DNA from: Ancylobacter rudongensis
GTDB taxonomy: Bacteria > Pseudomonadota > Alphaproteobacteria > Rhizobiales > Xanthobacteraceae
DNA: 64,000 bases
Direction: 5' to 3'
Assembly (NCBI RefSeq): GCF_900100155.1
Contig: NZ_FMTP01000004.1
Coordinates: 310,001 to 374,000 of the forward strand
Made by a program: the position numbers and the translations under genes. The notes beneath the pieces were generated by a model, which was not told the DNA's origin, searched no databases, and worked only from the letters and a program-made list of their open reading frames with translations. How positions within the stretch are numbered: the first letter of the stretch is position 1; each line of letters opens with the position of its first letter. Positions 28,603 to 36,413 of the stretch are shown here, piece by piece.

Positions 28603-29403
28603 ATGGCAGCGGAGCATGACGATGGAATGGAGCCGCTCCGCGCCCGGCAGGCTGTCGCCGAGACGTTGGCGCGCGGGGCGGGGGCGCGGGCGCGCAGGTT
28701 TTTTCTCCAGCGCGACACGCTGCGCCCAGAGCTGAAATCCGATTCGCAGGACCTCGTCAGCGAGGCCGACCGCAGCATCGAAGCCTGGCTGCGCCGCGCG
28801 ATCCGCCGGCATTTCCCCGGTGATGGCATCGTCGGCGAGGAGGAAGCGGCAACGGAGGGCACGTCCGGTTTCGTCTGGGTGATCGACCCGATCGACGGCA
28901 CCATGCCGTTCCTGGTCGGCCAGCCGAACTGGACGGTGTCGATTGGGCTCGCGCGCGGGACAGAGCCGGTCGCCGGCGTCATCTATGCCCCGATGCTGCG
29001 CGAACTTTATTCCGCCGTCGCCGGCGGTGGCGCCCGGCTGAACGGGCAGACGCTGGCGATGAACCCGGACTGGACCGTCGCCTCCACCACAATCGGCTTC
29101 GGTGCCACGCAGAAGGCATCGCCGGCGGAGGTCGGGGCCTTTGTCGAAGGGCTCTACCGGGAAGGCGGCGTGCTGTTTCGCGTCGGCTCGGGCGCGCTGA
29201 TGCTGGCCTATTTGGCGGCCAACCGCCTTGCCGGCTACTACGACCCGACCCTGCACTGCTGGGATTGCTGGGCTGGCATGGTGCTGGTGCGCGAGGCGGG
29301 CGGGCTGGTGAGCTTCGAGGGCGATTTCACCCGCCCCGGCGCCATGTGGGCCGGCAACGCCACCGTCCACGCCGTGCTGCGGCGGCTGAGCGGGCGCGAC
29401 TAG
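28603..29403 (+). CDS. Inositol-monophosphatase-family phosphatase
   Basis: A 266-aa protein of the IMPase/HisN superfamily. Metal-site motifs: GEEEA (about residue 83), WVIDPIDGTMPF (about 97-108, the DPIDGT motif) and CWDCWAGMVLVREAGG (WDxxAG motif near 224). It removes a phosphate from a small sugar, inositol or histidinol phosphate using magnesium. It is divergent from the pentitol operon and may share its regulator, which would suit removal of a surplus sugar phosphate. An alternative ATG at 28558 with agaggcggat before it is possible. Confidence 0.82.
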   Translation: MAAEHDDGMEPLRARQAVAETLARGAGARARRFFLQRDTLRPELKSDSQDLVSEADRSIEAWLRRAIRRHFPGDGIVGEEEAATEGTSGFVWVIDPIDGTMPFLVGQPNWTVSIGLARGTEPVAGVIYAPMLRELYSAVAGGGARLNGQTLAMNPDWTVASTTIGFGATQKASPAEVGAFVEGLYREGGVLFRVGSGALMLAYLAANRLAGYYDPTLHCWDCWAGMVLVREAGGLVSFEGDFTRPGAMWAGNATVHAVLRRLSGRD

Positions 29404-29538
29404 GCGAGGGCGGGGATGACGGCGTTGCGCATTCGGTCATCTGGACTTCGAGCAGGGTCAATCAACCCGCGCGTCTGTCGATAGGCTTTCCCCTGCGATG
29501 CCGGTTGCGCGGCATGATCGCCAACAGAGGGAACAGCA

Positions 29539-30483
29539 ATGACTTCGCGCTTTCTCGTGACGTGCGCCGCCTTGTCCGCCGTGCTCCTGTCGTCCCCGGC
29601 CTTCGCCGTGGACCCGACCACCTGCGCCAAGCCCCGCTTCTCCGATGTCGGCTGGACCGACATCACCGCCACCACGGCGGTGGCCAGCGAACTGCTGAAA
29701 CATCTCGGCTACAAGCCGGACGTTGCCGTGCTCTCCGTCGCCATCACCTTCAAGGCGCTGGAGAATGGCGACCGCGACATTTTCCTCGGCAACTGGATGC
29801 CGCTGCAGGAGCCGACGCAGGTGCCGCTGGTCAAGGACGGCAAGATCGACGTCGTGGCCACCAATCTCGACGGCGCGCGCATCGGCTTCGCCACCTCCAA
29901 GGCGGCCTATGATGCCGGGCTGAAGACCTATGCCGACATCGCCAAATTCAAGGACAAGCTGCAGGGCAAGATCTACGGCATCGAGGCCGGCAGCGGCGCC
30001 AACGCCACCATCTCCAAGATGATCGCCGAGGACACGTTCGGGCTGAAGGGCTTCGACCTCGTGGAATCCAGCGAGCAGGCCATGCTCACCCAGGTCGGCC
30101 ATCGCATCAAGCAGGGCGAGCCGGTGGTGTTTTTCGGCTGGCGGCCGCACCCGATGAACGTCAACCTGCCGATCGCCTATCTCACCGACGGCAATGACGT
30201 GTTCGGACCCAAGGATGGCGGCGCCAGCGTGCTGACCCTCACCCGGCCGGGCTATACGAAGGACTGCCCGAATGTCGGCAAGCTGCTCACCAACCTCGTC
30301 TTCGACGTGGCGATGGAAGACCGGCTGATGAGCGACATTCTCGACAAGGGCATGCAGCCGGAAGCGGCGGTGACGGCGTGGATGAAGCAGAACCCGGCGG
30401 CGGTCGACGGCTGGCTCGCCGGCGTCACCACGCTCGATGGCAAGCCCGGCGCGGCGGCGGTGAAGGCCGGCCTCGGCCTGTGA
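29539..30483 (+). CDS. caiX: Carnitine/choline periplasmic binding protein
   Basis: A 314-aa solute-binding protein of the OpuAC family. The signal peptide ends at ASSPAFA-like LSSPAFA before VDPTT. Aromatic-box elements for a trimethylammonium group are visible: VGWTDITATT, GNWMPLQEP and FFGWRPHPMN. Together with the adjacent cdhR and cdhC genes the order equals the Pseudomonas carnitine locus, where this protein is CaiX. No permease or ATPase gene is present nearby, so it must share a choline/betaine transporter core encoded elsewhere. Its stop is 5 bases from the convergent cdhR stop. Confidence 0.85.
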   Translation: MTSRFLVTCAALSAVLLSSPAFAVDPTTCAKPRFSDVGWTDITATTAVASELLKHLGYKPDVAVLSVAITFKALENGDRDIFLGNWMPLQEPTQVPLVKDGKIDVVATNLDGARIGFATSKAAYDAGLKTYADIAKFKDKLQGKIYGIEAGSGANATISKMIAEDTFGLKGFDLVESSEQAMLTQVGHRIKQGEPVVFFGWRPHPMNVNLPIAYLTDGNDVFGPKDGGASVLTLTRPGYTKDCPNVGKLLTNLVFDVAMEDRLMSDILDKGMQPEAAVTAWMKQNPAAVDGWLAGVTTLDGKPGAAAVKAGLGL

Positions 30484-30488
30484 GCCTT

Positions 30489-31454
30489 CTATAGACGCTG
30501 ACGGCGCGCCGCGGACGGTGGCGCGCCGAACTGCCGCCGGAACGCCCGCGACAGCGAGGCGAAGGCGGAAAAGCCGGTGCGCTCGGCGATGTCGGCGATG
30601 GGGAGATTGGTGTCGAGCACCAGCCGACGCGCCGCCTTCAGCCGCAGCGTGACGTAGTAGGCGCCGGGCGGCACATCCACCGTTTTGACGAACAGCGTCT
30701 CCAGTCCCCGCGTCGACACCCCCACCCGCCGGGCGATGGCGGCGACGGTGAGCGGGCGGTCGATATGCGTCTCCATCAGCCGGATCGCCTCGGCCACGCG
30801 CGGCTCATGTTGGCGGATGCGGCCGAGCGAGACGATGGGCTGCACGTCCGAGCCCGCGCGGACTTCCTCATAGATGTAGAGGCTCGCCACATCGAGCGCG
30901 GCGGAATAGCCGTGCCGGGCGCGGATCAGCGCCAGCATGCAATCGAGCGCCGGGGTGGCGCCGCCACTGGTGAACACCGGCTCGTCGACCACGAAGCGGT
31001 CGGGCTGCACGTCGGTGTCCGGGAAGCGGGCGGCGAAATCTTCCAGATCCTCCCAATGGGTGGTGGCGCGCCGTCCCTCCAGTAGCCCGGCAAAGCCCAT
31101 CAGCCATGAGCCGGATTCGATTCCCCCCGTGGCGACCGAGCGCTTGGCGCCGGCGCGGATCGCCTTGAGGATCGGCGGGGTGGCGAAGCGCGTCGCCTCG
31201 AAGGCGGCCACCACCATCAGCACGTCCTGCCGCGCGCCGGCATCGAAGGCGCCGTCCACCGGGATCGGCAGGCCGCAGCTCGCCGTCGGCATCTGCCCGT
31301 CCATCGACACCAGCTTCCAGCGGAAAACAGGCCGCCCCAGCACGCGGTTGGCGCCGCGCATCGGGTCCAGCGTCGCCGCCAGCGAGAGTAGCGACAGGCC
31401 GGGAAACAGCAGCAGCGTCACGTCGAGCGCGTCGTCGGTGGGGGCAAAGATCAT
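30489..31454 (-). CDS. cdhR: GlxA/AraC-type activator of carnitine catabolism
   Basis: A 321-aa regulator with an N-terminal DJ-1/PfpI (GATase1-like) domain (VTLLLFPGLSLLSLAATLDP; SVATGGIESGSWLMGFAGLL) and a C-terminal AraC DNA-binding domain with two HTH units (LTVAAIARRVGVSTRGLETLF; LPIADIAERTGFSAFASLSRAF). This architecture is shared by CdhR, GbdR and SouR, which respond to carnitine, glycine betaine and sarcosine. The neighbours argue for CdhR. It is divergent from cdhC and convergent with caiX; it likely activates both. Confidence 0.85.
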   Translation of the reverse strand: MIFAPTDDALDVTLLLFPGLSLLSLAATLDPMRGANRVLGRPVFRWKLVSMDGQMPTASCGLPIPVDGAFDAGARQDVLMVVAAFEATRFATPPILKAIRAGAKRSVATGGIESGSWLMGFAGLLEGRRATTHWEDLEDFAARFPDTDVQPDRFVVDEPVFTSGGATPALDCMLALIRARHGYSAALDVASLYIYEEVRAGSDVQPIVSLGRIRQHEPRVAEAIRLMETHIDRPLTVAAIARRVGVSTRGLETLFVKTVDVPPGAYYVTLRLKAARRLVLDTNLPIADIAERTGFSAFASLSRAFRRQFGAPPSAARRQRL

Positions 31455-31546
31455 GGCTTCGCAGAATGAGAAATGGATTGCGTAAATAGTTGCGTCACGA
31501 CTTCGCTTTGCCGTCAAGCTCCACCCATGCGTTCAGGAGCCACGCC

Positions 31547-32449
31547 ATGCCTTTGCAGATGAATCGCGATGTCTTCATCACCTGCGCCGTCACTGGCGCC
31601 GGTGACACGACCGGGCGCTCGGCCCATGTGCCGATCACCCCGCAGCAGATTGCTGACAGTGCGATCGACGCGGCGAAGGCCGGTGCGGCGGTGGTGCACT
31701 GCCATGTGCGTGAGCCCGAGACCGGCGCCGCCTCGCGCCGCCTCGAACTCTACCGCGAGGTCACCGATCGCATCCGCTCGGCGGAGGTCGACGTGGTGCT
31801 GAACCTCACCGCCGGCATGGGCGGCGACCTCGTCTTTGGCGGCGTCGAGGCGCCGTTTCCGCTGAACGAGAAAGCCACCGACATGGCCGGCGCCACCGAG
31901 CGCGTCGCCCATGTCGCGCAGTGCCTGCCGGAAATCTGCACGCTCGACTGCGGCACGATGAACTTCAATCTCGGCGACTATGTCATGACCAACACGCCGT
32001 CCATGCTGCGCGAGATGGCGCGGCAGATGACGGCGCTGGGCGTGCGCCCCGAAATCGAGGCGTTCGACACTGGGCATCTCTGGTTCGCCAAACAGCTCGC
32101 CGAGGAAGGGCTGATCGAGGACCCGGTGCTGATCCAGCTGTGCATGGGCATTCCCTGGGGGGCACCGGATGACCTCAACACGTATCTGGCGATGGTCAAT
32201 AATGTGCCGGCGGGCTGGACCTTCTCTGCCTTCTCCATCGGCCGCAACGCCATGGCCTATCCGGCGGCGGCGGTGCTGGCGGGCGGCAATGTGCGCGTCG
32301 GGCTGGAGGACAACCTCTATGTCGGCAAGGGCCAGCTCGCCACCAACGCCCAGCTGGTTGAGAAGGCGGCCAACGTGGTGACGCATATGGGCGCGCGGAT
32401 CATCGGCCCGGCCGAGGTGCGCGCGAAGCTGAAGCTGGTGAAGCGCTGA
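31547..32449 (+). CDS. cdhC: 3-Dehydrocarnitine cleavage enzyme (BKACE family)
   Basis: A 300-aa BKACE-family TIM barrel. The zinc ligands are in VVHCHVREPETG (HxH, about residues 46-48), with CTLDCGTMNFN and EAFDTGHLW completing the site. In carnitine catabolism the enzyme takes 3-dehydrocarnitine and acetyl-CoA to betainyl-CoA and acetoacetate. The ATG at 31547 follows caggag; MNRDVF four codons later is an alternative. It is 10 bases before the dehydrogenase-thioesterase gene, whose activities are the steps before and after. Confidence 0.88.
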   Translation: MPLQMNRDVFITCAVTGAGDTTGRSAHVPITPQQIADSAIDAAKAGAAVVHCHVREPETGAASRRLELYREVTDRIRSAEVDVVLNLTAGMGGDLVFGGVEAPFPLNEKATDMAGATERVAHVAQCLPEICTLDCGTMNFNLGDYVMTNTPSMLREMARQMTALGVRPEIEAFDTGHLWFAKQLAEEGLIEDPVLIQLCMGIPWGAPDDLNTYLAMVNNVPAGWTFSAFSIGRNAMAYPAAAVLAGGNVRVGLEDNLYVGKGQLATNAQLVEKAANVVTHMGARIIGPAEVRAKLKLVKR

Positions 32450-32459
32450 GGAGATGTCG

Positions 32460-33971
32460 ATGTCCGCCCTTTCTCCCATCTCCCGCGCCGCCTGCATTGG
32501 CGGCGGCGTCATCGGCGGCGGCTGGATCGCCCGCTTCCTGCTCGCCGGCATCGACGTCAAGGTGTTCGACCCCCACCCCGACGCGCAGCGCATCGTCGCC
32601 GAGGTGCTGGCCAATGCCGAGCGCGCTTACGGCCTGCTCACCGGCGCGCCGCTGCCCAAGCGTGGCGCGCTGACATTCTGCGCCAGCGTGGCAGAGACGG
32701 TGGCGGACGCGCAATGGGTGCAGGAGAGCGTGCCCGAGCGGCTGGACCTCAAGCGCCGGGTGCTGGCGGAGATCGACGCCGCCGCCCCGGCCGACGCGCT
32801 CATCGGCTCCTCCACCTCCGGCCTCAAGCCGACCGACCTGCAGGCGGAGCTGACCCATCCCGGCCGGCTGTTCGTCGCCCATCCCTACAACCCGGTCTAT
32901 CTGCTGCCGCTGGTCGAGATCGTCGGCGGCGCGGCGACGACACCGGAAACGGTGGCGCGGGCCAAGGCGGTGCTCGACGCCATCGGCATGAAGGGCGTCG
33001 TCATCGCCCGCGAGATCGAGGCCTTTGTCGGCGACCGGCTGCTGGAGGCGCTGTGGCGCGAGGCGCTGTGGCTGATCAAGGACGACATTTGCGACGTCGA
33101 GACGCTAGACGACGTGATCCGCTATTCCTTCGGCCTGCGCTGGGCGCAGATGGGCCTGTTCCAGACCTACCGCATCGCCGGGGGCGAGGCCGGCATGCGC
33201 CATTTCCTCGCCCAGTTCGGCCCGTGCCTGCAATGGCCCTGGACCAAGCTGACCGATGTGGTCGATCTCGACGAGGCGCTGGTGGAGAAGATCGGCGCGC
33301 AATCCGACGCGCAGGCGGGGGGGCTCTCCATTCGCGAGCTGGAGCGCATCCGCGACGAAAACCTCGTCGGCATCGTCCAGGCGCTGAAGGCGGGGCAGGG
33401 TGGCGAGGGTTGGGGCGCGGGCCGGCTCTTGAAGGCGTTCGAGCAGCGCCTGTGGGCGCAGGCGGGCGCCGCTCCGGCCGCCGATACCGCCGCGCCGCTC
33501 GAACTGGTGCAAACACGCGTCTCGCCGGCCTGGATCGACTATAACGGCCACATGACCGAGCACCGCTATCTCCAGGTGTTCGGCGACGCCACCGACGCGC
33601 TGCTGCGCCTCATCGGCGTCGATCTCGCCTATGTCGAGGCCGGGCACAGCTACTACACGGTGGAGACGCATCTGCGGCATCTCGACGAGGCGAAGCTGGG
33701 GGAAGTGCTGACCTGCACCACCCAGATCCTCGGCGCGGACGAGAAGCGGCTGCATGTCTTCCACCGGCTTTGTGCCGGCCCCGAGCGCCGCGAAATCGCC
33801 ACCGGCGAGCATATGCTGCTGCATGTCGACAGCAAGGCCGGCCGGGCCTGCCCCGCGGCCGCGCCTGTGCGCGCCGCCCTCGACGTCCTCGCGCAAGCCC
33901 ATGCGGCGCTTGACCGGCCGATCGTGGCCGGGCGCTCAGTCGGCCTCAAGGCGCCCGCGCCGGCGGCGTGA
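32460..33971 (+). CDS. cdhA-cdhB: Bifunctional L-carnitine 3-dehydrogenase / betainyl-CoA thioesterase
   Basis: A 503-aa fusion. Residues 1-330 are a 3-hydroxyacyl-CoA-dehydrogenase-type domain: Rossmann AACIGGGVIGGGWIARFLLA, IGSSTSGLKPTDLQ and HPYNPVYLLPLVEIVGG, as in L-carnitine dehydrogenase. Residues about 345-480 are a hot-dog thioesterase (PAWIDYNGHMTEHRYLQVF, with DYNGHM at about 360). In Pseudomonas these are separate proteins CdhA and CdhB; fused forms are known in Rhizobiales. The fusion oxidises L-carnitine and later hydrolyses betainyl-CoA to glycine betaine. The ATG at 32460 has better spacing to gaggag than the one at 32454. Confidence 0.88.
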   Translation: MSALSPISRAACIGGGVIGGGWIARFLLAGIDVKVFDPHPDAQRIVAEVLANAERAYGLLTGAPLPKRGALTFCASVAETVADAQWVQESVPERLDLKRRVLAEIDAAAPADALIGSSTSGLKPTDLQAELTHPGRLFVAHPYNPVYLLPLVEIVGGAATTPETVARAKAVLDAIGMKGVVIAREIEAFVGDRLLEALWREALWLIKDDICDVETLDDVIRYSFGLRWAQMGLFQTYRIAGGEAGMRHFLAQFGPCLQWPWTKLTDVVDLDEALVEKIGAQSDAQAGGLSIRELERIRDENLVGIVQALKAGQGGEGWGAGRLLKAFEQRLWAQAGAAPAADTAAPLELVQTRVSPAWIDYNGHMTEHRYLQVFGDATDALLRLIGVDLAYVEAGHSYYTVETHLRHLDEAKLGEVLTCTTQILGADEKRLHVFHRLCAGPERREIATGEHMLLHVDSKAGRACPAAAPVRAALDVLAQAHAALDRPIVAGRSVGLKAPAPAA

Positions 33972-34013
33972 AGAGGCGTCGCCAAAAATACCGTCGCGGC
34001 GTACCCTGTTGCG

Positions 34014-34038
34014 GGAACAGCGCGCCCGCCCGTGCGTT
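34014..34038 (+). promoter_or_regulatory. EcfG-type general-stress promoter
   Basis: GGAAC (34014-34018), 16 bases, CGTT (34035-34038), an exact match to the EcfG consensus, 40 bases before the GlsB-like start codon. Confidence 0.75.
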
Positions 34039-34077
34039 TATCCCCGGCATCCAACTGGGGCTCTGGGAGACATTCGC

Positions 34078-34329
34078 ATGGAAGACGCACAGATTGGCTG
34101 GATCGCCGCCATCATCATCGGCGGTCTGGCGGGCTGGATCGCCTCCTCGATCATGAAGACCGGCACCGGGATCTTCCTCAACATCGTGCTCGGCATCATC
34201 GGTGCCGCCGTGGCGAGCTTCCTCTTCGGCCTGATCGGCATCGGCTTCGGTGGCTGGATCGGCTATCTCGTCGCTGGCGTCCTCGGTGCCTGCATATTGA
34301 TAGGGCTGGTCCGCGCGATACGAAACTGA
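34078..34329 (+). CDS. GlsB/YeaQ/YmgE-family stress membrane protein
   Basis: An 83-aa, three-helix glycine-rich membrane protein (WIAAIIIGGLAGWIASSIMK; GIFLNIVLGIIGAAVASFLF; GGWIGYLVAGVLGACILI). The family (transglycosylase-associated protein) is stress-induced in many bacteria and has no established activity. The gene has its own EcfG-type promoter and a strong rho-independent terminator, so it is monocistronic. Confidence 0.87.
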   Translation: MEDAQIGWIAAIIIGGLAGWIASSIMKTGTGIFLNIVLGIIGAAVASFLFGLIGIGFGGWIGYLVAGVLGACILIGLVRAIRN

Positions 34330-34368
34330 CGCAGCGGCCGGCGGCAGCGCCGCCACTGCACCGAAGAG

Positions 34369-34396
34369 GGCGCGCTCGCAAGGGCGCGCCTTTTTT
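34369..34396 (+). terminator. Rho-independent terminator
   Basis: Stem ggcgcgc/gcgcgcc with an eight-base loop followed by six T residues, 40 bases after the GlsB-like stop. Confidence 0.85.
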
Positions 34397-34490
34397 AATT
34401 GTCGGAGTTTAAAGCAGCAAAGCTTGAATTGATTGGCGATGTTCGCTTTCCATGTGAATATTCTTACTTCGATGAAAATTGGAGGGGGGC

Positions 34491-34946
34491 ATGTTCTATT
34501 ATCCGACTGAAGAAGAGAAAGCTGCGTACGAAGCGATCGGTCGGTTCGCTCTGGAGTGGGGTAAGCTCGAGCATTGGCTCTACCTTAATCTATTCCACGC
34601 CAAAGTTAAATCGAGCCACTTCACTACACTTCGGATAAAAAATTGGACCAAATTAATATTGAAGAAATATGGTGAGGAATCAGGCATTGGTGCTTGTGCC
34701 GTAAAATGCGAATTGGATTTATTAAATATTATGGAAGTTCGCCACAGGCTAATTCATGGCGCTCTTGGTGCTATAAATGATAATTCACGAATAATAATGC
34801 TCTATGTGGGGAAAACTGGCGAAAACGAAACTACCATATATACAATCGAACAACTGCACGATTTTTGTCACCAGATTGGCCTTTTAAAGGGCGTTGTTAA
34901 CATGATTAATTCGGGAAATATTCCGTTAGGTTATCCGGAATCTTAA
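34491..34946 (+). CDS. AT-rich orphan gene, HEPN-like small protein
   Basis: A 151-aa protein I do not recognise. It has no signal peptide or membrane segment and is predicted mostly helical. The stretch MEVRHRLIHGALG (residues 81-93) has the Rx4H spacing (Arg84, His89) and the RHxLxHG look of HEPN domains, many of which are RNases or toxins. The base composition is strikingly AT-rich compared with the neighbours, with rare codons (ata, aat, tta), pointing to recent acquisition. The ATG at 34491 stands behind ggagggggg. No partner antitoxin or nucleotidyltransferase gene is adjacent. Function is unproven. Confidence 0.7.
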   Translation: MFYYPTEEEKAAYEAIGRFALEWGKLEHWLYLNLFHAKVKSSHFTTLRIKNWTKLILKKYGEESGIGACAVKCELDLLNIMEVRHRLIHGALGAINDNSRIIMLYVGKTGENETTIYTIEQLHDFCHQIGLLKGVVNMINSGNIPLGYPES

Positions 34947-35005
34947 TCGAAGGCTAGCGCTACTTAAAGAATCCGCTGGGCGCGAGGGTGAGGGCCCAAA
35001 ACGCT

Positions 35006-35479
35006 TTAGAACCCGCTCTTGACCCTGAGATGGGTGTGCGCGTGCGGGGAGCCGTGATTGTGGACGTGGCGGGACTCGTCCTGCGCCACCGGAATAAGGC
35101 TGAGCGCGCCGTGCATGACGCCGCGCTCGAGGAACAGTGCCTGAGCATAGGCGGCGATATCGCCGACCTGCCCGCGCATCACCGTCACATCGACCGAGGT
35201 CGTATGGTCGAGCGGCACGGAGAGGGCGGCGACCGTCTGGTCGTGCCGCTCCAACCGGCCCTGCGGCACCCGCGCGGCGAGATTGCGCACCGACTGGTCG
35301 ATGGCGCAGCTGACGACACCGAAGCAGGACGCCCGCGCCGGCCCGTCCGGGCGGGCGGAAAGGCCGCGCCGCACCAGATCGCGTATCGCCTCGGAGCGGT
35401 TCGCGGCGCCGCTCTCCTGGATGAAGCCATCCAGCTGGGCGGCCAGATCGTCGTCGATGGCGATGGTGATCCGCTGCAT
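35006..35479 (-). CDS. nikR: NikR-family nickel regulator lacking the canonical nickel ligands
   Basis: A 157-aa ribbon-helix-helix regulator, colinear with E. coli NikR through residue 100. The DNA-binding ribbon is MQRITIAIDDDL and the helices contain NRSEAIRDLVRRGL. At the positions of the four high-affinity nickel ligands (His76, His87, His89, Cys95 in E. coli) it has Leu76, Ser87, Pro89 and Ser95. Instead it carries a long C-terminal extension rich in histidine (SRHVHNHGSPHAHTH, about 137-151). It is divergent from nikKMLQO with a consensus NikR box between them, so it is presumably the repressor, but it should sense nickel by a different site. Confidence 0.87.
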   Translation of the reverse strand: MQRITIAIDDDLAAQLDGFIQESGAANRSEAIRDLVRRGLSARPDGPARASCFGVVSCAIDQSVRNLAARVPQGRLERHDQTVAALSVPLDHTTSVDVTVMRGQVGDIAAYAQALFLERGVMHGALSLIPVAQDESRHVHNHGSPHAHTHLRVKSGF

Positions 35480-35583
35480 GAAAGCCCCCGGCCGAATACC
35501 GTGAGGCTAGGTTATCACCTTGATCCCGGCAAGAATTTTCCCCAGCGACGGCTTTTGTCCTTGCCGGAGGCAGCGCATCATTT

Positions 35584-35611
35584 GTATGATTTTTAGTCAG
35601 TTATTTCATAC
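35584..35611. promoter_or_regulatory. NikR operator
   Basis: GTATGA (35584-35589), 16 bases, TCATAC (35606-35611): identical to the E. coli NikR consensus GTATGA-N16-TCATAC. It lies in the divergent region between nikR and nikK, 13 bases before the nikK start, where binding would block the leader of nikK transcription or translation. Confidence 0.9.
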
Positions 35612-35623
35612 GAGGGATGCCGT

Positions 35624-36409
35624 ATGCCCCGTTGCTTGCAGGCCGGTTTCGTCGTCTTCGCCGCCCTCGTCCTGCCACTCGGTGTCGGGCCGGCGCTGGC
35701 GCATTTCCAGGAGATCATCCCCTCCGCCGACGTGCTGCCGGAGGGCGGGCCGGTGAGCGTCGACATGGTGTTCACCCATCCGGTCGAGGGCGGGCCGGTG
35801 ATGGAGATGAAGAAGCCGGCCAGGATGGGCGTGCGGGTCGGCGGCGCCACCACCGACCTCCTCGGCCAGATCAGCGAAAAGCCGGTCGACGGCAAGAGTG
35901 CCTGGTTGCTCGCCTATGAGCTGAAGGAGCCGGGCGCGGCGATCTTCTTTGTCGAGCCGCAGCCTTATTGGGAGCCCGCGGAAGGCAAGTACATCGTCCA
36001 TTATGCCAAGGTGATCGTCGACAGCTACGCCACGGGCGAAGGCTGGGACGACCTCGTCGGGCTGCCGGTGGAGATCCAGCCGCTCACCCGCCCGACCGGG
36101 ATTTGGACCGGCAACGTCTTCTCCGGCGTCGTGCTGAAGGGCGGCAAGCCGGTGCCCTTCGCCGAGGTGGAGGTCGAGTTCATCAATGACGGCACGGTGA
36201 CGCCGCCGAACGATGCCTTCGTGACGCAGGTGATCAAGGCAGACGCCAATGGCACCTTCACCTATGCCATGCCGCGCGCCGGCTGGTGGGGCTTCGCCGC
36301 GCTGCTGGAAGGCGACACGCCGATGACCTCGCCTGAGGGCAAAGAGGTGCCGGTGGAAGATGGCGCGCTGATCTGGGTGAAGGCGACCGATATGGGCGCC
36401 GGGAAGTAG
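35624..36409 (+). CDS. nikK: NikK, periplasmic DUF4198 component of the nickel ECF transporter
   Basis: A 261-aa exported protein: signal peptide to GVGPALA, then mature HFQEIIPS, where the histidine right after cleavage could bind metal. The DUF4198 beta-sandwich follows (DMVFTHPVEGGPVMEM; TGIWTGNVFSGVVLKGGKPV; ending GALIWVKATDMG). Family members accompany Ni/Co ECF transporters. It starts 13 bases after the NikR box and 7 bases after gaggg, and is the first gene of nikKMLQO. Confidence 0.85.
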   Translation: MPRCLQAGFVVFAALVLPLGVGPALAHFQEIIPSADVLPEGGPVSVDMVFTHPVEGGPVMEMKKPARMGVRVGGATTDLLGQISEKPVDGKSAWLLAYELKEPGAAIFFVEPQPYWEPAEGKYIVHYAKVIVDSYATGEGWDDLVGLPVEIQPLTRPTGIWTGNVFSGVVLKGGKPVPFAEVEVEFINDGTVTPPNDAFVTQVIKADANGTFTYAMPRAGWWGFAALLEGDTPMTSPEGKEVPVEDGALIWVKATDMGAGK

Positions 36410-36413
36410 GCGG

